A stretch of 22,526 nt of DNA from a virus, in the IMG/VR virus record IMGVR_UViG_3300032334_001181, positions 1 to 22,526 of that record; one strand, written 5' to 3'. The position numbers and the translations under genes are program-made. Shown here piece after piece: positions 12,396 to 18,152 of the stretch (position 1 is the stretch's first letter; every line of letters starts with the position of its first letter). Below the pieces are notes generated by a model, which worked only from the letters and a program-made list of their open reading frames with translations, was not told where the DNA came from and made no database searches.

Positions 12396-12779
12396 ATGAA
12401 GTATAAAGTTGACGAATTAGATAAAATGGCAATGCATTTATCGCAGAGGGAGAGGGTTGCTCAAAAAGCAAGTAGAGATAGTATTAAGTATAAACAATGT
12501 CAATACCTCATGGACAAACTTGGTAAAATATACGATGGTGTGATTACATCAGTTCAAGATTATGGAATGTTCATTGAAATACCTGAAAATGGTTGTGAAG
12601 GACTTGTTAAAACTAGTGATATTGGTTTTAGAAGTTGGTCATCAGATGTTAAAAATCATTGTTTTATTGAAGAAATTACTGGTAGAAAAATGAGACTTGG
12701 TGATGAAATTAAAGTAATAATTAAATCGATAGATTTAGAAAAAAAAGAAATTAATATGACTGTCCTCGATATTTATTAA
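12396..12779 (+). CDS. rnr: RNase R C-terminal piece: linker helix plus S1 RNA-binding domain
   Basis: A 127-aa protein that reads as the missing end of RNase R. Residues 7-38 (LDKMAMHLSQRERVAQKASRD then SIKYKQCQYLMDKLG) match the conserved helix after the RNB domain, where ERDSIKYKQ-type sequence is typical of Bacteroidota RNase R. Residues 41-125 form an S1 domain (GKIYDGVITSVQDYGMFIEI, ENGCEGLV, LGDEIKVIIKSID). Joined to the catalytic piece the order would be continuous, without obvious loss. It has its own leaderless promoter and start codon, so it may be made separately and act in trans, or be a decaying fragment. The intact frame over its full length argues for a functional protein. Confidence 0.88.
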   Translation: MKYKVDELDKMAMHLSQRERVAQKASRDSIKYKQCQYLMDKLGKIYDGVITSVQDYGMFIEIPENGCEGLVKTSDIGFRSWSSDVKNHCFIEEITGRKMRLGDEIKVIIKSIDLEKKEINMTVLDIY

Positions 12780-12780
12780 T

Positions 12781-12954
12781 ATGAGGAAACCAATTATAAA
12801 AGATATAGATTTTGGAGAATATATGGTATCGATTATTTATTACGGTAATGGTAAAATAGATGTTAGTGTTTTAGATGAACTTGGAAATGAAATTGAAGGT
12901 ATCTATATTACAAATGCTGATGATAATAATGGGTTTGATTTTAATTTAAATTAG
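12781..12954 (+). CDS. Hypothetical protein, 57 aa
   Basis: A short reading frame starting 1 nt after the S1 gene stop and ending in a TAG whose G is the first base of the next GTG start. It begins MRKPIIKDIDFGEYMVSIIY and has a likely small beta-sheet (IDVSVLDELGNEIEGIYIT) and an acidic end (NADDNNGFDFNLN). No family is recognised. The tight junctions on both sides support it. Confidence 0.62.
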   Translation: MRKPIIKDIDFGEYMVSIIYYGNGKIDVSVLDELGNEIEGIYITNADDNNGFDFNLN

Positions 12955-13238
12955 TGGCAATAAATTTAGAATTCGATAGCTATGAAGATATTTTAGCATT
13001 TCTTTTTAACCAAAAAAGAATGTTATTCATTGAGACATTTAATGAAATCAAAGAGTGTATTAAGAATGGTAGTGACGTTGCAAATGCCGCTAATTTTTAT
13101 ATTAATGAAAGTGCTGTTATAATAAATGTTGAACGAGAAGATTGGCCCACACATCTTGAAACATCTTTAGTATTCTTTGAGAATGTTGAAGAATATGAAA
13201 TCTGTCTAGAAATTAAAGAGTTATTAAATACTTTATGA
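12954..13238 (+). CDS. Hypothetical protein, 94 aa (GTG start)
   Basis: The frame opens with GTG at 12954, overlapping the previous stop (TAGTG); the next in-frame ATG (13021) would remove 22 residues of plausible sequence (INLEFDSYEDILAFLFNQK). The protein is acidic and helical, ending VEEYEICLEIKELLNTL. No family is recognised. The next gene overlaps its stop (ATGA). Confidence 0.65.
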   Translation: MAINLEFDSYEDILAFLFNQKRMLFIETFNEIKECIKNGSDVANAANFYINESAVIINVEREDWPTHLETSLVFFENVEEYEICLEIKELLNTL

Positions 13239-13669
13239 GTGATTCTGAATTTGTATTGTGGTATGTTAATAAACATTACCTCTTTACTGGGTTAAAATTT
13301 AAATATAAATACCATATTAAAGATAATCATATTACCTTTGGTCAATTATGTGACAATGTATCTAATTCAACCGCAATTAATAAAATAGAAGATAAAACAT
13401 TACATGGTTTCCTACTTAAATGGTACAATAATAAACAAATTGAAGCCAAATTAGATGCACTAGATTTCATCAAATACAAATACAAAGTAACTTTAGGACC
13501 AAGAAGTTGGGAAATTGCTAAATTATCTGGTAAATTAGTAAAAAAAGATGACATAGTTAAAGATTTAAATAAAAAATATGATTCTGATTTTATCATAAAT
13601 TTAATAGACGAGTGGTTTGATACTGAGATGGTTAGAATCACCGAAACCTCAACACTACATTTTAAGTAA
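13235..13669 (+). CDS. Hypothetical protein, 144 aa
   Basis: Starts in an ATGA overlap. Basic and rich in aromatic residues, with helical stretches (KIEDKTLHGFLLKWYNNKQIEAKLDALDF and KDDIVKDLNKKYDSDFIINLIDEWF). No known domain is recognised. It ends the small-gene run after the RNase R S1 piece, 57 nt before smpB, with the smpB promoter in between. Confidence 0.68.
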   Translation: MSDSEFVLWYVNKHYLFTGLKFKYKYHIKDNHITFGQLCDNVSNSTAINKIEDKTLHGFLLKWYNNKQIEAKLDALDFIKYKYKVTLGPRSWEIAKLSGKLVKKDDIVKDLNKKYDSDFIINLIDEWFDTEMVRITETSTLHFK

Positions 13670-13687
13670 AAAAAATATTTAAAAAAA

Positions 13688-13719
13688 TTTGGATAATACA
13701 CATATTGTCCTTATCTTTG
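13688..13719 (+). promoter_or_regulatory. Bacteroidota-type promoter for smpB (near-leaderless)
   Basis: TTTGG (13688-13692), 19 nt, TATCTTTG (13712-13719), then 7 nt to the ATG at 13727. The string AAATTTGGATAAT around the -33 box is repeated at the promoter of the 16343 gene. Confidence 0.8.
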
Positions 13720-13726
13720 TAAAACG

Positions 13727-14167
13727 ATGGAAGTAATAGTTAAAAATAAAAAATCATCATATGAATATGAGTTTATTGATAAGTTCACTGCTGGAATTAA
13801 ATTAATTGGTAGTGAAGTTAAGTCAATAAGGAATCATAAGGTATCAATATCTGAGGCATATTGTTACATTAAAGATGGTGAAGTGTATATTAAGGGTATG
13901 AACATATCTGAATACAAAGAAAGTGGTATTCACACAAATCATGACCCAATCAGATTAAGGAAATTATTGTTAAACAAAAAAGAAATAATAAAACTAGATG
14001 AAGAAATTCAACAAAAGGGCTTGACAATAGTACCCATTAGTCTTATCATTAATGACAAGGGTCTAATTAAACTTGAGATAGCATTATCTAAAGGTAAAAA
14101 ACTTCACGACAAACGTGATTCGATTAAAAAACGAGATTTAGAAAGAGAGTTAAACATTAAATTTTAA
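13727..14167 (+). CDS. smpB: SsrA (tmRNA)-binding protein SmpB
   Basis: A 146-aa protein matching SmpB over its whole length. Marks are NKKSSYEYEF, FTAGIKLIGSEVKSIRNHKVSISEAYCYI, GEVYIKGMNISEY, NHDPIRLRKLLLNKKEI, KGLTIVPISLI and SKGKKLHDKRDSIKKRDLERE. SmpB binds tmRNA and carries it to stalled ribosomes; its basic tail enters the empty mRNA channel. The tail here is short (RELNIKF). A phage copy is unusual, and RNase R, which degrades the non-stop mRNA after rescue, is encoded just upstream. I found no tmRNA gene in the window, so it would have to work with host tmRNA or one encoded elsewhere. It is followed 12 nt later by the RpoD-like sigma gene, probably on the same transcript. Confidence 0.95.
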   Translation: MEVIVKNKKSSYEYEFIDKFTAGIKLIGSEVKSIRNHKVSISEAYCYIKDGEVYIKGMNISEYKESGIHTNHDPIRLRKLLLNKKEIIKLDEEIQQKGLTIVPISLIINDKGLIKLEIALSKGKKLHDKRDSIKKRDLERELNIKF

Positions 14168-14179
14168 ACATAAGTATAT

Positions 14180-15067
14180 ATGAGACAATTAAAAATCAAT
14201 CAGAAAATTACAAACAGAAATTCAAGTAAATCATTTGAAAAGTATTTATCAGATGTTAGAAGTATCAAATCATTTGAAACTCCAGATGCAGAATACCAAT
14301 GTGCATTAAAAGCATATAATGGTGATAAAAATGCTATCAATGAATTAGTTGAAAGAAACTTAAAGTTTGTAATTAGTGTTGCTAAACAATATGCTTGTTC
14401 ATTAGCACCACTTGAAGAATTGGTTAATGAGGGTAATTATGGGTTGATTGAAGCTGCTGAAAAGTTTGAACCATCTCGTGGATTTAAATTCATATCATAT
14501 GCTGTTTGGTATATTAGAAAAAATATAACAGATTATATGAATAGACATTCTAGGTCAATTAGAATACCTATCAATAAAATAACTGAGTTGAATAAATTGA
14601 AAAAAGAAATTGAAAAACTTGAACAAACAAATGAAAGACCAGTATCATCAATTGATTTGGTTGGACTTGAGGGTTCGGATTTAAATTTCGATAACATTAA
14701 TATGTTATTAAGTTTGGATTCAATGTCAGTTTCATCATTAGATGCACCTTTCACTTCAGATGGTGATAGTGGTTCAATGATTGATGTTATTGAAAATACT
14801 AATTCATTAAGTTCAGACCACTTAGTTAATGAAAATGATTTTTTTAAAGTAATGGAATCTGCATTATCTGGTTTAACAAATAGACAAAGAGAAATCATAA
14901 CATTGACATATGGTTTGAATGGTCAAGAGCCACTTAGTTTGATTGAAATTGGTGAAAGAGTTGAAATGAGTCGTGAAGGTGTTAGACAATTAAGAAAGAA
15001 AGCACTTAAGATTCTAAAAATAAACATGACTCGTAACGGGGTTAAAATAGAAATGTTTAATAATTAA
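14180..15067 (+). CDS. RpoD-like (sigma-70 group 1/2) RNA polymerase sigma factor
   Basis: A 295-aa sigma factor resembling the Bacteroidota primary sigma, whose N-terminus is also of the type MRQLKI..ITNR. Region 2 spans about 55-128 (LKFVISVAKQYA, EELVNEGNYGLIEAAEKF, GFKFISYAVWYIRKNITDYMN), then IRIPINKI. Region 4 spans about 225-282 (LTNRQREIITLTYGL and the HTH SLIEIGERVEMSREGVRQLRKKAL). Region 2.4 carries changes (YIRKNITDYMNRHSRS) relative to what I recall of host RpoD, so it may read a different -10 element; the ATATTTAT sites are candidates. It follows smpB by 12 nt and ends at a strong terminator. Confidence 0.93.
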   Translation: MRQLKINQKITNRNSSKSFEKYLSDVRSIKSFETPDAEYQCALKAYNGDKNAINELVERNLKFVISVAKQYACSLAPLEELVNEGNYGLIEAAEKFEPSRGFKFISYAVWYIRKNITDYMNRHSRSIRIPINKITELNKLKKEIEKLEQTNERPVSSIDLVGLEGSDLNFDNINMLLSLDSMSVSSLDAPFTSDGDSGSMIDVIENTNSLSSDHLVNENDFFKVMESALSGLTNRQREIITLTYGLNGQEPLSLIEIGERVEMSREGVRQLRKKALKILKINMTRNGVKIEMFNN

Positions 15068-15070
15068 TAT

Positions 15071-15091
15071 AACCCCTAAAGGGGTTTTTTT
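15071..15091 (+). terminator. Rho-independent terminator after the RpoD-like gene
   Basis: AACCCC (15071-15076), loop TAAA, GGGGTT (15081-15086), then a T-run, 3 nt after the stop codon. It ends the smpB-sigma unit. Confidence 0.93.
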
Positions 15092-15115
15092 ATTTGCATT
15101 TTTAATAAATTACAG

Positions 15116-15132
15116 ATATTTATTATTAAACG
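15116..15132 (+). promoter_or_regulatory. Candidate phage (late) promoter element, second strong copy
   Basis: ATATTTAT-T-ATTAAACG, with the octamer ending 15 nt before the ATG at 15139. It closely matches 8620-8636 in sequence and spacing. The gene lies alone between two terminators, so this must be its own promoter or leader region, and no TAnnTTTG box is present. Confidence 0.5.
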
Positions 15133-15138
15133 CTAAAA

Positions 15139-15477
15139 ATGAATAGAGACGACATTAAATATAAACTTAGAGAATCACTAACTGGGTTATTTGAAGATTC
15201 TGATAAAGAGGAAAAAGAAAAAGAAGATTCTAAAAAAGAAAGTGGAATCAAAAAAGATTATTCAGATGTTCAAATCGCTTTAGATAAAGACAGAGACCCA
15301 ACAGCACCATCACAAGTTGGTGTTATGAAAAAAATGGGTATACCTGATGATGAGAATGGAGTTAATAGGTCTTTATTCGGTAAAAAATTACACCAAGAAA
15401 AAAATGATGATGGTTCATTATATCAATTTGATGATAAGGAACTATCGAAATTGCGAGGCGTGATAGACGCTAGATAA
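15139..15477 (+). CDS. Charged hypothetical protein with capsid-targeting-like N-terminus, 112 aa
   Basis: The start MNRDDIKYKLRE followed by S resembles the leaders of the 2H and HAD proteins: a basic helix ending L-R-E. Residues 18-40 are a run of Asp, Glu and Lys (probably disordered), followed by a folded part with IALDKDRDPTAPSQVG, MKKMGIPDDENGVNRSLF and GKKLHQEKNDDGSLYQFD. No enzyme motif is seen. It is a single-gene unit with its own terminator and a candidate late promoter, which suits a virion or internal-head protein; that is inference. Confidence 0.75.
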   Translation: MNRDDIKYKLRESLTGLFEDSDKEEKEKEDSKKESGIKKDYSDVQIALDKDRDPTAPSQVGVMKKMGIPDDENGVNRSLFGKKLHQEKNDDGSLYQFDDKELSKLRGVIDAR

Positions 15478-15481
15478 TATT

Positions 15482-15507
15482 AAATCCACGAAAGTGGATT
15501 TTTTTTT
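15482..15507 (+). terminator. Rho-independent terminator after the 112-aa gene
   Basis: AAATCCAC (15482-15489), loop GAAA, GTGGATTT (15494-15501), then T to 15507. It is the third hairpin in the window with a GAAA tetraloop. Confidence 0.93.
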
Positions 15508-15516
15508 GTCAAATAA

Positions 15517-15548
15517 TTTGGAAATATCATTTATTTGTTTTATCTTTG
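15517..15548 (+). promoter_or_regulatory. Bacteroidota-type promoter for the 15568 membrane protein
   Basis: TTTGG (15517-15521), 19 nt, TATCTTTG (15541-15548), both boxes close to the Bacteroidota consensus. The ATG at 15568 follows after 19 nt. Confidence 0.82.
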
Positions 15549-15567
15549 TTTTATAAATTTAAAGAAC

Positions 15568-16287
15568 ATGGAAAATAACGGAATGAAATTTTATCAAGTA
15601 TTTGGGTTCGGTGGAACCATCGCAGTAAATGGGTTAACTTTTAGTGAATTAATTATGGTTAATGGTGGTACTCTAATTTTTATGATATTACTATTAGGTG
15701 TACTCGCATCCATATTCCCAATTTTAATGCTATTTGCATACGCTATGGTGGTCATGGCTGGTAATTGGGAACAAATGCAATTAGACCGAGTTAGAGTCAA
15801 TATATTCGCCCTCGTTGGTTATGTATATTTTATGTTTGACTACCATTTTGGATTTGTGGGTTGGATATTCTTCCACACAATGTTTGGTGCGGAATTTGTT
15901 GACAAATTATGTTACATCAATACTGCATTATTTCTATTGAATATACTATTAATGTTTTTCGGTAATAGGATTTTCAATCAAATTGATAATGGATTAGTTA
16001 GGTTAGCAGCATTTGGTGTTATACTATTCCTATCAAGTAAAGTGTTATTACCTATAGGTAAAGCAATAAGTCCAGCAATTACAACACAATATGTACCTAA
16101 ACCTGGTGAAGTCATAAATGAAAATGGTGAAGAAATTAATGAAGAATCCACTGAAGAAGAAGAAGTTGATGGTTTAGATAGACAAATTGAACAATTTGAA
16201 CGTGGTAGAGGTAATTACAATTATAACTATACCACACCAGAATCAAATGATAGTGATGAAGAAAAAATTGAACATTACGGTTGTTAA
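15568..16287 (+). CDS. Polytopic membrane protein with acidic C-terminal tail, 239 aa
   Basis: The ATG 15568 is the first start after the promoter (MENNGMKFYQ; a second ATG follows at 15583). Hydrophobic stretches at about 34-64, 79-103, 115-132 and 143-162 suggest four or five membrane spans. The tail (about 175-239) is hydrophilic and acidic (NEESTEEEEVD), then Arg/Tyr/Asn-rich (ERGRGNYNYNYTTP), probably disordered. No family is recognised. It is transcribed alone, between a terminator and the next promoter. Confidence 0.8.
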   Translation: MENNGMKFYQVFGFGGTIAVNGLTFSELIMVNGGTLIFMILLLGVLASIFPILMLFAYAMVVMAGNWEQMQLDRVRVNIFALVGYVYFMFDYHFGFVGWIFFHTMFGAEFVDKLCYINTALFLLNILLMFFGNRIFNQIDNGLVRLAAFGVILFLSSKVLLPIGKAISPAITTQYVPKPGEVINENGEEINEESTEEEEVDGLDRQIEQFERGRGNYNYNYTTPESNDSDEEKIEHYGC

Positions 16288-16288
16288 A

Positions 16289-16320
16289 TTTGGATAATTA
16301 AAAAATAATTAGTATCTTTG
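16289..16320 (+). promoter_or_regulatory. Bacteroidota-type promoter for the 16343 gene
   Basis: TTTGG (16289-16293), 19 nt, TATCTTTG (16313-16320); ATG at 16343 after 22 nt. It shares AAATTTGGATAAT with the smpB promoter. Confidence 0.82.
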
Positions 16321-16342
16321 TATAAACATTAAAACATTATTT

Positions 16343-16549
16343 ATGTATACGTTCGTAAATCCAGAATTGAGAAAAGAAGCCAACAAATTAATTTCTAAAG
16401 GTTGGAACCCAAGTAAAGGTAAAGTTAGTGGTAATTCAATTGAGTTTGATGAGGATTGTTCATCATACCTTTATTATGGTAATGCAGTAGGTAGAGATTC
16501 AGATTTATCTGAATTAGTAAAAATGTTAAACGAAAAATTGGTTAATTAA
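16343..16549 (+). CDS. Hypothetical protein, 68 aa
   Basis: A small soluble protein (VNPELRKEANKLISKGWNP..., ending DSDLSELVKMLNEKLVN) with one N-terminal and one C-terminal helix around a beta-like centre. No family is recognised. It has its own promoter, and the -33-like box of the next promoter lies in its last codons. Confidence 0.7.
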   Translation: MYTFVNPELRKEANKLISKGWNPSKGKVSGNSIEFDEDCSSYLYYGNAVGRDSDLSELVKMLNEKLVN

Positions 16550-16568
16550 TAAATTATTACTATATTTG
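16537..16568 (+). promoter_or_regulatory. Bacteroidota-type promoter for the 16573 gene (leaderless)
   Basis: ATTGG (16537-16541), 19 nt, TATATTTG (16561-16568), then TACT and the ATG at 16573. The 4-nt gap predicts a leaderless transcript. Confidence 0.72.
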
Positions 16569-16572
16569 TACT

Positions 16573-16809
16573 ATGGATTATTTAACCGAAGTTGAAAGGA
16601 AACAAAGAGTCATGGATGATTTTGATGGTTTCACATTTGAATACACAAGAGATTTATCGGGTGAGGTTTTAATACACCCACCAAAAGAATACACCAATGA
16701 AATGCTTTGTGTTGCAGTATCTCAATTAATTGGTATGTTTATGTTGACAACGCATAATAAATTAAACGGATTCTCAGGATTCGGTAATGTTAACTTTAAA
16801 ATTAATTAA
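16573..16809 (+). CDS. Hypothetical protein, 78 aa
   Basis: Begins MDYLTEVERKQRVMDDF; a moderately hydrophobic stretch (MLCVAVSQLIGMFMLTT, about 49-65) could be a buried helix or a single membrane span. No family is recognised. It leads a run of overlapping genes to 18540. Confidence 0.68.
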   Translation: MDYLTEVERKQRVMDDFDGFTFEYTRDLSGEVLIHPPKEYTNEMLCVAVSQLIGMFMLTTHNKLNGFSGFGNVNFKIN

Positions 16810-16811
16810 AA

Positions 16812-17051
16812 ATGGCAAGAAGTGATTTTAAAATGTTTGATTCAGTTATTGGATTTGAACACATGGATTCAGAAACTCAGATTGTTGAATCAGATGGTAC
16901 AATTAGAATGTACAAAGGTGGAGTTAGTTCAACATATTTTTGTGGTGAACGAAAACAAATTACACCAAAAGAATGTAACCCAAAGTGGTTTACAAATTTC
17001 AACCAGGCATTGCTTGATAAAATAAGAGATTACCATAAAAACAATTTATAA
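16812..17051 (+). CDS. Hypothetical protein, 79 aa
   Basis: Starts 2 nt after the previous stop and shares its stop with the next start (TAATG). A small protein with FKMFDSVIGFEHMD, STYFCGERKQITPKECNP and a helical end (FNQALLDKIRDYHKNN). The two Cys are too far apart for a simple zinc knuckle. No family is recognised. Confidence 0.68.
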   Translation: MARSDFKMFDSVIGFEHMDSETQIVESDGTIRMYKGGVSSTYFCGERKQITPKECNPKWFTNFNQALLDKIRDYHKNNL

Positions 17052-17584
17052 TGTGGAGATTTAAAGAATTAAAAAGAAGTATTAAAAACCTATGGAAATG
17101 GTTACCGATAATCTGGAAAGATAGAGATTGGGACCATTTCTATATCTATGAAATCATAGAGTTCAAATTAAGAAAACAAGCTAATTATATTAGCACAATG
17201 GATAGACATACTAGAGCGCAAGAAGATGCTAGAGATATGTTAATCTGCGCTGAACTAATCAATAAGGTTAAAGATGGTTACTATGATGGTGAATATATGG
17301 ATTACCATGAATCTGAATTTGAATTTTTACCAATTGAAGATAAACCAGGGTTTAGTGAATTGGAAATCAATGTGATAAGTGAAGATTTTGATTCATACTT
17401 TAAAAAGTACCCAAGTTGGCACAGAAGAGCTATTAATTATATCAAAGAAAATCAAAAAAGATATACTAGTGACCATAATGATAAAAAATTGGTGGCAATG
17501 GTTATGGGTGACTTAAGAGAAGTAAAAGCAAAGGAATTAATATTTAAAATAATGTCCGACAAAATTAATGGTTGGTGGGATTAA
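17051..17584 (+). CDS. Phage hypothetical protein of the WKDRDWDH type, 177 aa
   Basis: The N-terminus (SIKNLWKWLPIIWKDRDWDH then FYIYEIIEFKLRKQANYI) matches, from memory, a helical protein family seen in many large phages; no function is known to me. The rest is helical and charged, with YIKENQKRYTSDHNDKKLVAMVMGD and AKELIFKIMSDKINGWWD at the end. Trp-rich and mildly basic at the start. The first base is shared with the upstream stop. Confidence 0.75.
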   Translation: MWRFKELKRSIKNLWKWLPIIWKDRDWDHFYIYEIIEFKLRKQANYISTMDRHTRAQEDARDMLICAELINKVKDGYYDGEYMDYHESEFEFLPIEDKPGFSELEINVISEDFDSYFKKYPSWHRRAINYIKENQKRYTSDHNDKKLVAMVMGDLREVKAKELIFKIMSDKINGWWD

Positions 17585-17595
17585 AAAATAAGCTT

Positions 17596-17892
17596 ATGAA
17601 TTTAACTAGTGAAATGATTAAAAACCTTTCTGATGAAAAATTAATCAGAATTGCAAATGTACTTAACCAACATGAAGATTGGCAAGTAAGTAAAAAATAC
17701 ACTGAAGACCAAGAAGTCTATGAAACACTTGTTGATGGTGGAGAGGGTCAATATATTGCAATTGTACAATTTTTATTTGGTGATTATGGTTTAGAACCAG
17801 AAGATTTCATAAGACATTTTGATGAGGACTTTATTGAAAGTTCACCAACTTGTGATGAATGGGTATTGATAATGGAAATAATTAACGAATGA
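17596..17892 (+). CDS. Acidic hypothetical protein, 98 aa
   Basis: I chose ATG 17596 (MNLTSEMIKNLSDEKL); a TTG start at 17572 would lie inside the previous gene. Strongly acidic C-terminal half (GDYGLEPEDFIRHFDEDFIESSP). No family is recognised. The next gene overlaps its stop (ATGA). Confidence 0.68.
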   Translation: MNLTSEMIKNLSDEKLIRIANVLNQHEDWQVSKKYTEDQEVYETLVDGGEGQYIAIVQFLFGDYGLEPEDFIRHFDEDFIESSPTCDEWVLIMEIINE

Positions 17893-18152
17893 AAGATTCA
17901 GACTGGAGTGTAGTTGCCGATGGTGATGAATGTGTCCACATAATAATAAATGATGATGTGGATATAACTAATATGGAATTGATGTTACTGAGTGACACTA
18001 GAAGTTCCATAATTAAAATGAAATTAAATATGCGTGATATTCACATTTGTACGCATACGAATAAACCAATGTTCGCACAAATTGGTCATTCAGTAAAATA
18101 CGTTAAAAATTCAGGTGCTGAATACTACGAAAATGAAAAGATTATTCCTTGA
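17889..18152 (+). CDS. Hypothetical protein, 87 aa
   Basis: ATGA overlap with the preceding gene. Beta-rich reading (WSVVADGDECVHIIINDDVDI, then SSIIKMKLNMRDIHICTHTN). No family is recognised. The cREC gene starts 20 nt before this stop in another frame. Confidence 0.65.
   Translation: MKDSDWSVVADGDECVHIIINDDVDITNMELMLLSDTRSSIIKMKLNMRDIHICTHTNKPMFAQIGHSVKYVKNSGAEYYENEKIIP

Noticed and set aside
13670-14180. A tmRNA gene near smpB
   Set aside because: The sequence around smpB is coding or promoter. I also looked at 1-300, 15068-15138 and 18541-18675 and found no tRNA-like ends plus tag frame.
16822-17025. + strand open frame of 67 codons
   Set aside because: It is an alternate frame of the 16812-17051 gene with poor composition and no start signal; the longer frame has tight junctions at both ends.
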